Source: DASSCW01 sp036556695
GTDB taxonomy: Bacteria > Chloroflexota > Limnocylindria > QHBO01
Direction of reading: 5' to 3'
Length of the DNA: 28,369 bases
NCBI GenBank assembly: GCA_036556695.1
Contig: DATBIY010000018.1
Span: 1-28,369 of the forward strand
This document shows, one piece after another, positions 14,933 to 23,532 of this stretch. A model generated the notes under the pieces. That model was given only the letters and a program-made list of their open reading frames with translations. It was not told the DNA's origin and did no database searches. Within the stretch, counting starts at the first letter, position 1. Each line of letters begins with the position of its first letter. A program made the position numbers and the translations under genes.

Positions 14933-15766
14933 ATGACCGATGCCTCGGCGCACCAGCGCCGCGCCGCCACCGACTACGACCCGGCACGGCCTCTCGCCTT
15001 GGCGCGGGCCGCCCTGGATGCCGCGCCCGCGGGTCTGCTGACCGACCTCGACGGCACGCTGGCGCCGATCGTCCGCGACCCGGACTCAGCGCGGCCGCTG
15101 CCGGCGGCGGTCGAGGCGCTGCACGCGCTGCAGGCGCGCCTGGCTGTGGTCGCGGTGATCACCGGGCGTGCCGGCGCCGACGCGCGCCGCATGCTGGGTA
15201 GCGACCAGCTGCTGGTGGTCGCCAACCACGGGCTCGAGTGGCTGGAGCCCGGCGCCGCCGCGACCCCGGCGCGCGAGGACCTCGCCTGGGCACCCGAGGC
15301 AGTGCGCGCCGCGCTCGGTCGCGTGCGGCTGGACGACGGCTCGTGGATCGAGGACAAGACGCTGTCCGCCACGCTCCATTTCCGCAACGCGGCTGACCCG
15401 GAGGCGGTGCGGCAGCGCCTGCGCCGGGAGCTGGGCGACCTGGAGCCGATGGGACTGGTGGTGCGCCCCGGCCGCATGTCCCTCGAGATCCGCCCGGCGG
15501 CGGCGGGCAACAAGGGCACCGCCCTCGAGGCGCTGGTGGCTCGCCATGCCCTGCGCGGCGTGCTGGTCATGGGCGACGACACCACCGACCTCGACATGTT
15601 CCGCGCCGCAACGGAGGCTCGTGCCGCTGGGCGGCTGCGCGCTGCGATCCTGGCCGTGGCCGGCGCCGGGGAAGCGCCACCGGCCATCGCGGCAGCCGCC
15701 GACGCGGTGCTGCCTAATCCCGCCGCGGCTACCGAGCTGCTGAGCGCCCTGGCCGCGGCAGGGTGA
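14933..15766 (+). CDS. otsB: Trehalose-6-phosphate phosphatase
   Basis: A HAD-superfamily phosphatase of 277 residues that removes phosphate from trehalose 6-phosphate. Motif I is LLTDLDGTLAPI (nucleophile D38, acid D40), motif II VITGRAG, motif III the lysine in NKGTALEAL, and motif IV MGDDTTDLDMF. EDKTLSATLHFR is the cap-domain block typical of OtsB. ATG 14933 starts 39 bases after the divergent sortase-like gene. Its 3' end overlaps the 3' end of otsA on the other strand by 38 bases, so the pathway genes converge instead of forming one operon. Confidence 0.94.
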   Translation: MTDASAHQRRAATDYDPARPLALARAALDAAPAGLLTDLDGTLAPIVRDPDSARPLPAAVEALHALQARLAVVAVITGRAGADARRMLGSDQLLVVANHGLEWLEPGAAATPAREDLAWAPEAVRAALGRVRLDDGSWIEDKTLSATLHFRNAADPEAVRQRLRRELGDLEPMGLVVRPGRMSLEIRPAAAGNKGTALEALVARHALRGVLVMGDDTTDLDMFRAATEARAAGRLRAAILAVAGAGEAPPAIAAAADAVLPNPAAATELLSALAAAG

Positions 15767-17294
15767 TGGGGCTCGACCGGCCGCCGCGGCGGGCCTCGAT
15801 GCGCACCAGGTCCTCCATCTGGCGGCGGAGCCACCAGCCGATGTCCTGCTGCTCGACGCCGCGGCGCAGGACGGCCAGCCGCTCGGCGCGCTCGGCCGGC
15901 GCCATGGCCAGCGCCCGACCCAGCGCCTCGGCCGTGCCGGCCACGTCGGCCGGCGCCACCGGCAGCACGCCCTCTGCCATCTGGTCGTAGGCGCCGGCCG
16001 TTTCCGACAGCACCAGCACCGCATCGCGGCCGCTGACCACGGCCGCCTCCTTGGCGACGAGGTTCATGCCGTCGACCAGCGGGTTGACCAGCACCACGTC
16101 GGCGATGGACAGGCCAGCGATGGCCTGCGCGTAGTTGTTCTCGTAGAAGATCTGCACCGGCCGGTAGCCGGCGCGGCCGAAACGTGCATTGATGCGGTCG
16201 ACCGCCGCCTGCACCTTGCGGCCGTAGTCGCCGTACTCGCGCAGGTTGGTCCGCGACGGCACGAGGAACGCAAGGAACGTGACCCGGCCGCGCAGGCGGG
16301 GATAGCGCTGCAGCAGTGCCTCGAAGGCGGCGAAGCCGCGCAGGATGTTCTTCGACGGCTCCAGGCGGTCGACCCGCACGATGACCTGGCCGAAGGCGCT
16401 GGTCCGCAGCTGTTCCGCCCGGCGCCGCGCTCGCAGGGACGCTGCCACCTCCCGCGTGGCCTCCACGTCGATGCTGATGGGGTAGTCGCGCACGTGCGCC
16501 ACGTGGCCGTCGGCCAGGATCACGCGGCGGGTGCGGTGGTCGACGCGCGCGCCGGGCAGGAACGACTCGGCGGCGCGCAGGAAGTTGTGCGCGTAGCGCT
16601 CCGTCTGGAAGCCGACCACGTCGGCGCCTGCCAGGCCCGCCACGATCGCGCTGCGGATCGCCGGGGTGATGGTCTGCCACAGCGAGGAGGGCGGCCAGGG
16701 GATGTGGGTGAAGTGGCTGACCAGCGCCTGGGGGCGTCGCTCGCGAATCATCGAGGCGGCCAGGTAGAGGTGGTAGTCGTGCAGCATGATGCGCGGCCGC
16801 TCGTCGTCCGCGGCCTGGCGCAGCACGGCCCGGGCGAAGGCCTCGTTGACCGGCACGTAGCCGGACTGCCAGGCGCGAAGCGTGCCGCCGTCAATCATCG
16901 GCCGCGACGGCAGCTCGTACATCTGGTGCTGCAGGAACCACAGCAGCGGGTTGGCGACGACGTTGTACGCCGCCTCGTACGGGCCGCGCTCCACGTCCAC
17001 GAAGCGCAGCCGCACCTCGCCCGGCACCGAGCGGTCGATCAGCTTCGGCTCGGCGATGCCACGCCGGTCGCCATCGGACAGCGGCGCCGCGATCCAGGTC
17101 ACCGGCACATGCCGGCCGACCTGCGACAGGGCGGTGACCAGTCCGCCGCTCCCGCGCCGCGGGCGCAGCGTGCCGTCCTGGTTGGCGCTGAAGGTCACCG
17201 GCCCGCGGTTTGTGGCGATCAGCAGGCGCCGATCGCCGAGCAGCCGCCGGGCCGCCCCCGCCAGCAGGCGCTCCCCACGCCGCTGCAGCGCCAT
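15729..17294 (-). CDS. otsA: Trehalose-6-phosphate synthase (GT20)
   Basis: 521 residues of glycosyltransferase family 20, joining a nucleotide-activated glucose to glucose 6-phosphate. Recognisable blocks are LIATNRGPV and GSGGLVTAL (phosphate and acceptor loop), MLHDYHLYLA, HFTHIPWPP, VRVDRLEPSKNILRGF (donor phosphate Arg/Lys) and NPLVDGMNLVAKE. The C-terminal ~20 residues are basic and lie in the stretch shared with the antisense otsB end. ATG 17294 is 4 bases after the nuoN stop, with AGG upstream, so otsA is co-transcribed as the last gene of the complex I operon. Other GT20 acceptors (e.g. glucosylglycerol phosphate) are possible, but the adjacent otsB favours trehalose. Confidence 0.93.
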   Translation of the reverse strand: MALQRRGERLLAGAARRLLGDRRLLIATNRGPVTFSANQDGTLRPRRGSGGLVTALSQVGRHVPVTWIAAPLSDGDRRGIAEPKLIDRSVPGEVRLRFVDVERGPYEAAYNVVANPLLWFLQHQMYELPSRPMIDGGTLRAWQSGYVPVNEAFARAVLRQAADDERPRIMLHDYHLYLAASMIRERRPQALVSHFTHIPWPPSSLWQTITPAIRSAIVAGLAGADVVGFQTERYAHNFLRAAESFLPGARVDHRTRRVILADGHVAHVRDYPISIDVEATREVAASLRARRRAEQLRTSAFGQVIVRVDRLEPSKNILRGFAAFEALLQRYPRLRGRVTFLAFLVPSRTNLREYGDYGRKVQAAVDRINARFGRAGYRPVQIFYENNYAQAIAGLSIADVVLVNPLVDGMNLVAKEAAVVSGRDAVLVLSETAGAYDQMAEGVLPVAPADVAGTAEALGRALAMAPAERAERLAVLRRGVEQQDIGWWLRRQMEDLVRIEARRGGRSSPITLPRPGRSAAR

Positions 17295-17298
17295 CGGC

Positions 17299-18768
17299 CT
17301 AGAAGAGGGTGCCGATGGAGTCGCGGAGGATGTTGAGGATCGGCTCCGGGAAGACGCCCAGCGCCACCACGCCGATCACCGACACCGCCAGCGCGGTCAC
17401 GGCGAACGGGTGGCGGTCGACCGGCGCGGGATCGGCCTCAGGATCGCGCATGTACATGTAGACGATCACGCGCAGGTAGTAGAAGGCGGCCAGCGCCGCG
17501 TTCAGGGCAATCGCCACCGCCAGCCAGCCCAGCCCGGCGTTGACGCTGGCCAGCAGCACGTACAGCTTGGCGAAGAAGCCCACGGTCGGGGGGATGCCGG
17601 TCAGGCTGAACAGCAGGATGGCCATGGATGCGGCCAGCGCCGGAGCGCGACCAGCCAGCCCGGCGAAGCTGGCCAGTCCGCCGAAGCGGGCGGGATCGCG
17701 CTGGAGCATGCCCACCACCGCAAAGGCGGCGATGTTCATCACCCCGTATCCCAGCACGTAGAACAGGATCGACGCCAGCGCCTGGCCCTGGATCTCGGCC
17801 GACGTGGCCGCGGCGAAGGCCGCCAGTCCCGCGAGGATGTAGCCGGTGTGGGCGATGCTCGAGTAGGCCAGCATGCGCTTCACGTTGGTCTGGGTCAGCG
17901 CCACCACGTTGCCGGCGGTCATTGTCAGCACCGCCAGGATGGCCATCATCGTCAGCCAGTCGCCGCGCATCGGCCCAAGGCCCTCCGCGAAGAGGCGCAT
18001 CAGCAGCGCGAACGCGCCCAGCTTGGGGCCTACCGAAAGGAAGCCGGTGATCGGCGTCGGGGCGCCCTGGTAGGCGTCCGGCGTCCAGTAGTGGAACGGC
18101 ACGGCCGCCGCCTTGAAGGTGGCGCCCACGGTCAGCATGCCGATCGCCACCAGCGCCGCCGGCCCGGCGCCACCCGCGGCCACCAGCCGCTGCCCGATCT
18201 GGTCGATGTGGGTCGTGCCGGTCAGGCCGTAGGTCCAGCTGATGCCGAACAGCAGGATGGCGCTGGCGAACGAGCCCAGCAGGAAGTACTTCAGCCCGCC
18301 CTCATTGCTGTAGCGGTCGGTCTTGTGGAAGCCGGTCAGCAGGTAGGCCGGCATGACCATCAGCTCCAGCCCCAGGAACAGGGTGATCAGGTCGCCGCTG
18401 GAGGCAAGGGTGAACATGCCCAGCAGGCTGAACAGCAGGATGGCGTTGAACTCGCCCAGCGGCATGCGCCGCGGCACCAGGTAGGACGGGGCGAACAGCG
18501 CCGACAGCACGCCGATCATCAGCGTCGCCGCCTTGAAGAAGACGCTCAGGTCGTCGACCACGTAGAAGCCGTCGAACACCCGGTCGTTGACGCCCCACAC
18601 CTGCACCAGGCCGACCGCCGCCAGCGCCATGCCGGCGATGGTCAGCGGGGTGAGGATCCACTTGGCGGTGCGCGGGATGAACAGGTCGGTGGTGATCACG
18701 ACCAGCACCGTGACCAGCAGGATCAGCTCGGGCAGCAGGGTGAACAGGTCGTTCAGCGCGTCATTCAT
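17299..18768 (-). CDS. nuoN: NADH-quinone oxidoreductase subunit N
   Basis: 489 residues, 14 membrane helices expected. An antiporter-like subunit of the complex I membrane arm that pumps protons. Key blocks are FLGLELMVMPAYLL (conserved Glu of helix 5), the TFKAAAVPFHYWTPDAYQGA region (helix 7 Lys and broken helix) and NVKRMLAYSSIAHTGYIL (helix 8). Length and motif order are normal. ATG 18768 is 13 bases after the nuoM stop. Fifth gene of the nuoJKLMN run; otsA follows after 4 bases. Confidence 0.96.
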   Translation of the reverse strand: MNDALNDLFTLLPELILLVTVLVVITTDLFIPRTAKWILTPLTIAGMALAAVGLVQVWGVNDRVFDGFYVVDDLSVFFKAATLMIGVLSALFAPSYLVPRRMPLGEFNAILLFSLLGMFTLASSGDLITLFLGLELMVMPAYLLTGFHKTDRYSNEGGLKYFLLGSFASAILLFGISWTYGLTGTTHIDQIGQRLVAAGGAGPAALVAIGMLTVGATFKAAAVPFHYWTPDAYQGAPTPITGFLSVGPKLGAFALLMRLFAEGLGPMRGDWLTMMAILAVLTMTAGNVVALTQTNVKRMLAYSSIAHTGYILAGLAAFAAATSAEIQGQALASILFYVLGYGVMNIAAFAVVGMLQRDPARFGGLASFAGLAGRAPALAASMAILLFSLTGIPPTVGFFAKLYVLLASVNAGLGWLAVAIALNAALAAFYYLRVIVYMYMRDPEADPAPVDRHPFAVTALAVSVIGVVALGVFPEPILNILRDSIGTLF

Positions 18769-18781
18769 CGCCCAGCACCCG

Positions 18782-20311
18782 CTACCACGGCAGCATCGCC
18801 AGCCCGCTGGAGCCGCTGACCAGCTCGATGATGCGGTCCACTGGTCCCTCGGTCAGCTGCAGCACCGGCCCCGGGAAGACGCCCAGCGCCACGACCAGGA
18901 ACAGCAGTGGGGCCAGCGACAGCCACTCGGTGCGGCTCATGTCGGTCAGCGACGGCCAGAAGCTCCGCATCCAGCCCGACGGGACGGTGAAGAAGACGCG
19001 CTGGAACATCCACAGCATGTAGACCGCGCTGAAGATGACCACCAGCATCGTGGCGCCGGCCACCCAGCCGTTGAAGCGGAATGCGCCCAGCACCACCAGG
19101 AACTCGCCCACGAAGCCGGACAGCCCGGGCAGCCCGATGCTGGCGAAGGTGAAGAGGCCGAACATCGCGGCGTAGCGCGGCAGCCGCGCGTTGAGGCCGC
19201 CCATATGCGCGATCAGCCGGTCGTGGGTGCGCTCGTAAATCACGCCCACCAGCAGGAACAGCGCGCCGGTGGTCACGCCGTGGCTGATCATCTGGAACAC
19301 GGCGCCCTGCAGGCCCTGCTCGTTGAAGACGAACGTGCCCAGCATCACGAAGCCCATGTGGCTGACGCTCGAGTAGGCGATCAGCTTTTTGAGGTCGGGC
19401 TGCACCATGCTGACCAGCGCGCCGTAGAGCACGGCGATCACCGACAGGCCAATGACGATCGGCGCGAACTCGGCCGCGGCGTCCGGCAGCAACGGGAGGC
19501 TGAAGCGCAGGAAGCCGTAGCCGCCCAGCTTCAGCAGCACGCCGGCCAGGATGATGGAGCCGGCGGTCGGCGCCTCGACGTGCGCGTCGGGCAGCCAGGT
19601 GTGCAGCGGCCACATCGGCACCTTGATGGCGAACGCCAGGAAGAAGGCGATGAAGGCGAGCGCCTGCAGCCCATCGGCGAATGGGTGGCCGCGCAGAGCC
19701 TCGTAGGCGAAGGTGAAGGTGCCCGAGTCGTTCCCGTGAGCGATGGCCACCGCCAGGATGGCGACCAGCATCAGCAGCGAGCCGACCAGGGTGTAGATCA
19801 CGAACTTGACGGTGGCGTAGATGCGCCGCGTGCCGCCCCAGATGCCGATGACCAGGTACATCGGGATCAGGCTGAGCTCCCAGAACACGTAGAACAGGAA
19901 CAGGTCCAGGCTGACGAACACGCCCAGCATGCCAACCATCAGCAGCAGCATGGTGGCGTAGTACTCCTTGACCCGGTGCTGGATCGGATCCCAGGAGTAG
20001 AGGATCGCGACCACGCTCAGGACCGTAGTCAGCACCACCAGCACCACCGACAGGCCGTCCACGCCCATGCGGTAGCCGATGCCGAAGGCCGGGATCCAGT
20101 CGTAGTCCTCGCGGAACTGGAACTCCGCGCCGCCCGACTGGTAGGTGAGCAGCAGCAGGCTCAGCGCCAGCGTGGCGAGGGATGCCAGCAGCGCGATCCA
20201 GCGGATGGCCCGATGGTTCCCGCCGGGCACCAGCAGCAGGACCAGCACCCCGATCACCGGGGTGAAGACCACCAGGCTGAGCAGCGGGATGCTCTCCGCG
20301 AAGGCGTTCAC
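18782..20311 (-). CDS. nuoM: NADH-quinone oxidoreductase subunit M
   Basis: 509 residues, an antiporter-like proton-pumping subunit of complex I. FYVFWELSLIPMYL carries the essential helix 5 glutamate (E145). AIKVPMWPLHTWLPDAHVEA carries the helix 7 lysine (K230) and channel His. LKKLIAYSSVSHMGFV is helix 8, and GLPGLSGFVGEFL is the later conserved block. GTG 20311 has GAGG 8 bases upstream, in the 22-base gap after the nuoL stop. Normal length, with no odd insertions. Confidence 0.97.
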   Translation of the reverse strand: MNAFAESIPLLSLVVFTPVIGVLVLLLVPGGNHRAIRWIALLASLATLALSLLLLTYQSGGAEFQFREDYDWIPAFGIGYRMGVDGLSVVLVVLTTVLSVVAILYSWDPIQHRVKEYYATMLLLMVGMLGVFVSLDLFLFYVFWELSLIPMYLVIGIWGGTRRIYATVKFVIYTLVGSLLMLVAILAVAIAHGNDSGTFTFAYEALRGHPFADGLQALAFIAFFLAFAIKVPMWPLHTWLPDAHVEAPTAGSIILAGVLLKLGGYGFLRFSLPLLPDAAAEFAPIVIGLSVIAVLYGALVSMVQPDLKKLIAYSSVSHMGFVMLGTFVFNEQGLQGAVFQMISHGVTTGALFLLVGVIYERTHDRLIAHMGGLNARLPRYAAMFGLFTFASIGLPGLSGFVGEFLVVLGAFRFNGWVAGATMLVVIFSAVYMLWMFQRVFFTVPSGWMRSFWPSLTDMSRTEWLSLAPLLFLVVALGVFPGPVLQLTEGPVDRIIELVSGSSGLAMLPW

Positions 20312-20333
20312 GGGCGAATCCTCATGGCGCGCC

Positions 20334-22550
20334 TCATGGCCGGATCACCAGGTAGCCGATGAGCACCAGCACCATGCCGGTGGCGATGCCCAGCCCGTAG
20401 TTCTGCAGCCGCCCGGTCTGGAAGCGGCGCAGCCCGCCGCCGACCCACTGGCTGACGCGACCGGCGCCGTTCACCGCCCCGTCGATGATCCGCGCGTCGA
20501 TCCACCACAGCACGTTGGCGAACAGCACGCCGCCGCGCGCCCACACCAGCTGGTAGATGTCGTCGATGTAGTACTTGTTCAGGCTGGCCCGATACATCCC
20601 CGGCCCGAAGCCGAGCGGAATGCGCTCCACGAAGCGCTTCGGCACGTCGGGGTTGCGCACGTACCAGCTGTACGCCAGCCAGATCCCGAGGACTCCGGCA
20701 GCGGCGCCGACCAGCAGCAGCAGCCCGCCGATGCCCAGCAGCTCGAAGCCGTGGTGCTCGCCGGCGGCGATGGAGCCCGGCAGGATGCCGGCGTGCTCCG
20801 ACTCCTCGAAGACGCCGCCCAGCCAGTCGTGGATCAGGCCGTCCTCCGGCGGGATGCCCAGGAACAGGCCGGCCAGGATGGTGGGCACAGCCAGGATGAC
20901 CAGCGGCGCGACCATGGTGCCCGCGGACTCGTGGACGTGGTGCCACACGTCGGCCGGCCCGCGCCACTCGCCGTGGAAGGTCATGTAGATCATGCGGAAC
21001 GTGTAGAAGGCGGTCATGAAGGCCACCACCACGCCGATCGCGTAGAACAGCAGGTAGCCGCGGTTGAAGGCCTCGGCCAGGATCTCGTCCTTGCTGAAGA
21101 AGCCGGCGAACAGGGGGATCCCGGCCAGCGCCAGTGAGCCGATGACCATGGTCCAGTAGGTCCAGCGCATCGGTACCCGCAGGCCGCCCATGAAGCGCAT
21201 GTCCTGCTCGCCGTCGGCGCCGTGGATCACCGAGCCGGATCCCATGAACAGCAGCCCCTTGAAGAAGCCGTGGCTGACCAGGTGGAAGATGGCCGCCACC
21301 CACGCGCCGATGCCCAGCGCGAAGAACATGTAGGCCAGCTGGCTGACCGTGGAGTAGGCCAGCACCTTCTTGATGTCGTTCTGGGTCAGCGCGATGGCGG
21401 CCGCGAAGATGGCGGTGAACACGCCGATCCCGGCCACCACCCACATCGCCAGCTCGCTGTGGGCGAAGATCGGGTTGGCGCGGGCGACCATGTACACGCC
21501 GGCATTGACCATGGTCGCGGCGTGGATCAGGGCGCTGACCGGCGTGGGGCCTTCCATGGCGTCTGGCAGCCAGACGTGGAGCGGGAACTGGGCGGACTTG
21601 CCCACCGCGCCGGCGAACAGCAGCAGGGCGATGACGGTGATGAGCGTCGGGTCCAGCTCGCCGATGCGCTCGAAGACCTCGTCGAACTGGAGCGTGCCCA
21701 GCGCGGCCCAGATGGCCATGATCCCCAGGCCGAACCCGAAGTCGCCGACCCGGTTGACCACGAACGCCTTCTTGGCCGCGCCCGCCGCCGAGGGCTTCTT
21801 GTACCAGTAGCCGATGAGCAGGTAGCTGCACAGGCCGACCGCCTCCCAGCCGACATACAGCATCAGGAAGTTGTCGCCCAGGATCAGCAGCAGCATGCTG
21901 AACATGAACAGGTTCAGGTAGGCGAAGAAGCGCCAGAACCCGCGGTCGCCGTTCATGTAGCCGATCGAGTACACGTGGACCAGCAGGCCCACGCTCGAGA
22001 CGACCAGCAGCAGCATGGCGGTCAGCGAGTCGACCAGGAAGGCGATCTCGATTCGGAAATCGCCGGCGCCGATCCATTCGTACAGGCGGACGTGATACGT
22101 CTGGCCGCCGAACACCACGTTGGCGAAGACGACCATGCTGATCACCCACATGACCGCGACTGCCAGCGTCGGCACGATCCAGGAGGCGTAGCGCGGCTGC
22201 TCGCCGCCCGGGGTCACGTGGCCGGTCTGGCCCAGCCCGTCGTTCAGCTCGGCGGGGATGACCCCATCTGCACCCGAGGCGTTGGCAAGGTCATCGGCGT
22301 GGCCGGCGTGCGGGCTCGTCTCGGCCTGCAGCTCCTCGCTGGGGATCGGCTCCAGGTCGGCATCGGCTTCGCCCGCGTGCACCTCGTGCCCGTGCCCGTC
22401 GGCGCTGGCGTGCGCACCGGCTCCGTGCCCATCGGCTCCGTGGTCGTCATGGCCGTGGACCGGGACGCGGTCCAGCCGGGAGCCGACCAGCACGGTGAAC
22501 AGGAAGCCGGCCAGCGGCAGGGCGGGAATGAGGGCGACGAACAAATCCAT
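20334..22550 (-). CDS. nuoL: NADH-quinone oxidoreductase subunit L with a His-rich insertion
   Basis: 738 residues, over 100 longer than typical NuoL (about 610-660). The core is normal: YVGWEAVGLCSYLLIGYW, AVGKSAQFPLHVWLPDAMEG (helix 7 Lys), ATMVNAGVYM, NDIKKVLAYSTVSQLAYM and a long C-terminal amphipathic/anchor region. The extra length is mainly between helix 1 (residues 5-22) and helix 2 (from 123). Residues 31-60 hold eight His with Asp/Glu/Gly/Ala, followed by an acidic linker to residue 120. This could bind metal ions; that is inference. ATG 22550 lies 9 bases after the nuoK stop. It pumps protons through the distal membrane arm. Confidence 0.96.
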   Translation of the reverse strand: MDLFVALIPALPLAGFLFTVLVGSRLDRVPVHGHDDHGADGHGAGAHASADGHGHEVHAGEADADLEPIPSEELQAETSPHAGHADDLANASGADGVIPAELNDGLGQTGHVTPGGEQPRYASWIVPTLAVAVMWVISMVVFANVVFGGQTYHVRLYEWIGAGDFRIEIAFLVDSLTAMLLLVVSSVGLLVHVYSIGYMNGDRGFWRFFAYLNLFMFSMLLLILGDNFLMLYVGWEAVGLCSYLLIGYWYKKPSAAGAAKKAFVVNRVGDFGFGLGIMAIWAALGTLQFDEVFERIGELDPTLITVIALLLFAGAVGKSAQFPLHVWLPDAMEGPTPVSALIHAATMVNAGVYMVARANPIFAHSELAMWVVAGIGVFTAIFAAAIALTQNDIKKVLAYSTVSQLAYMFFALGIGAWVAAIFHLVSHGFFKGLLFMGSGSVIHGADGEQDMRFMGGLRVPMRWTYWTMVIGSLALAGIPLFAGFFSKDEILAEAFNRGYLLFYAIGVVVAFMTAFYTFRMIYMTFHGEWRGPADVWHHVHESAGTMVAPLVILAVPTILAGLFLGIPPEDGLIHDWLGGVFEESEHAGILPGSIAAGEHHGFELLGIGGLLLLVGAAAGVLGIWLAYSWYVRNPDVPKRFVERIPLGFGPGMYRASLNKYYIDDIYQLVWARGGVLFANVLWWIDARIIDGAVNGAGRVSQWVGGGLRRFQTGRLQNYGLGIATGMVLVLIGYLVIRP

Positions 22551-22559
22551 GGGCGACGG

Positions 22560-22865
22560 CTACTCCTTCAGGTCGGAGTACTCGTCGACCTCGGGGGTCT
22601 GACGGGTGCGGATGATGGCGATGACCAGTGCTAGCCCGACCGTCGCCTCGGCAGCGGCCACCGCCATGATCATCAGCGCGAACACGCCACCGGCGTTGTT
22701 GCTGGCGGGCAGGTAGGCATTGAAGGCCACCAGGCTGAGGTTGACGGCGTTCAGCATCAGCTCGATGCAGATCAGCATCAGGATCGCGTTGCGCCGCGCC
22801 AGGAAGCCAAAGGCGCCGATGCCGAAGAGCAGCGCGGAGACGACCAGGTAGCCGGCCAGGCCCAT
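22560..22865 (-). CDS. nuoK: NADH-quinone oxidoreductase subunit K
   Basis: 101 residues, three membrane helices, the normal length for NuoK. RRNAILMLICIELMLNAVNL contains the conserved helix 2 glutamate needed for coupling, and VFALMIMAVAAAEATVGLAL carries the helix 3 glutamate. ATG 22865 is preceded by GGAGG about 7 bases upstream, in the 13-base gap after nuoJ. Upstream in-frame codons to 23003 would only add out-of-family residues overlapping nuoJ. Its stop is 9 bases before nuoL. Confidence 0.97.
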   Translation of the reverse strand: MGLAGYLVVSALLFGIGAFGFLARRNAILMLICIELMLNAVNLSLVAFNAYLPASNNAGGVFALMIMAVAAAEATVGLALVIAIIRTRQTPEVDEYSDLKE

Positions 22866-22878
22866 CAGCGCGCCTCCA

Positions 22879-23388
22879 TCAGTTTGCCCGCTCGTCCTCT
22901 TCCGGCCGGCGGGCAAGGAAGATGGCGCCGATGATCGCCGCAAGCAGCAGGAGGCTGACGATCTCGAATGGCAGCGCGTAGGTGGTGAACAGGGCGCTGG
23001 CAATCTCCTGCAGGTTGATCGCCACGGCGCTCAGCCCGTCGCCCCAGTTGGTCGTCACGGCCGCGGTCCCCAGCAGGGCCACCGCCACGATGGCCACCAG
23101 GGCGGCCAGCCACACCTGGCGATGGAAGGGAGCGGGGATGTTCGCGTCGCCGGCCTGGGTGAGCATGATGGCGAACAGGATGAGCACACTGATGGCGCCG
23201 AGGTAGATGAGCACCTGCGCGGCGGCCACGATGGCAGCGCCCAGCAGCAGGTACATGCCCGCCAGCGAGCCGAAGCAGACCATCATGGCGACGGCCGAGT
23301 GGATGATGTTGCGAAGCGTGACCACGGCCAGCCCACCGCCGACCACGCCGACGGCAAGCAGGACGAAGAGGACTCCCGTTACGTCCAG
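22879..23388 (-). CDS. nuoJ: NADH-quinone oxidoreductase subunit J, probable CTG start
   Basis: The first gene of the nuoJKLMN run and a membrane subunit of complex I with five expected helices. AVVTLRNIIHSAVAMMVCF, then QVLIYLGAISVLILFAIML, are diagnostic for NuoJ. The first conventional start, GTG 23346, would cut most of helix 1. Reading the same frame upstream restores LDVTGVLFVLLAVGVVGGG, the expected N-terminus. A stop blocks the frame further up, and no ATG, GTG or TTG exists in between. CTG 23388 lies 8 bases after GAGGAG and is proposed as the start (169 residues). The other nuo genes (A-I) are not adjacent. Confidence 0.93.
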   Translation of the reverse strand: MDVTGVLFVLLAVGVVGGGLAVVTLRNIIHSAVAMMVCFGSLAGMYLLLGAAIVAAAQVLIYLGAISVLILFAIMLTQAGDANIPAPFHRQVWLAALVAIVAVALLGTAAVTTNWGDGLSAVAINLQEIASALFTTYALPFEIVSLLLLAAIIGAIFLARRPEEDERAN

Positions 23389-23451
23389 GGCGGAGGCTCC
23401 TCTTGGCTGTTGAGCGCTCGAACGGCCTCGGAAGGTGCGAGGCCGGCTTCG

Positions 23452-23457
23452 ATTCTA
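23452..23457 (-). promoter_or_regulatory. Candidate -10 box of the nuoJ operon, with adjacent palindrome
   Basis: On the minus strand TAGAAT stands about 64 bases before the proposed nuoJ CTG, in the 144-base divergent gap between nuoJ and the VanZ-like gene. The palindrome GCGGC-TTC-GCCGC at 23464-23476 falls where the -35/-10 spacer would be and could be an operator. No convincing -35 is seen, so the call is weak. Confidence 0.3.
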
Positions 23458-23532
23458 GCGTAGGCGGCTTCGCCGCAGGGCACGCACCATCGGCAGGAAC
23501 GCGGCCAACCGGAACGTGAGAAGGTTGCGCCC

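Noticed and set aside
16882..18819. 645-codon plus-strand open frame across otsA and nuoN
   Set aside because: It is antisense to two well-supported genes and its product is low-complexity Arg/Gln/His, typical of a shadow frame.
22866..23003. Longer NuoK with 46 extra N-terminal residues
   Set aside because: The extension overlaps nuoJ out of frame, is Ser/Arg/Cys-rich and is absent from NuoK; ATG 22865 has GGAGG upstream.
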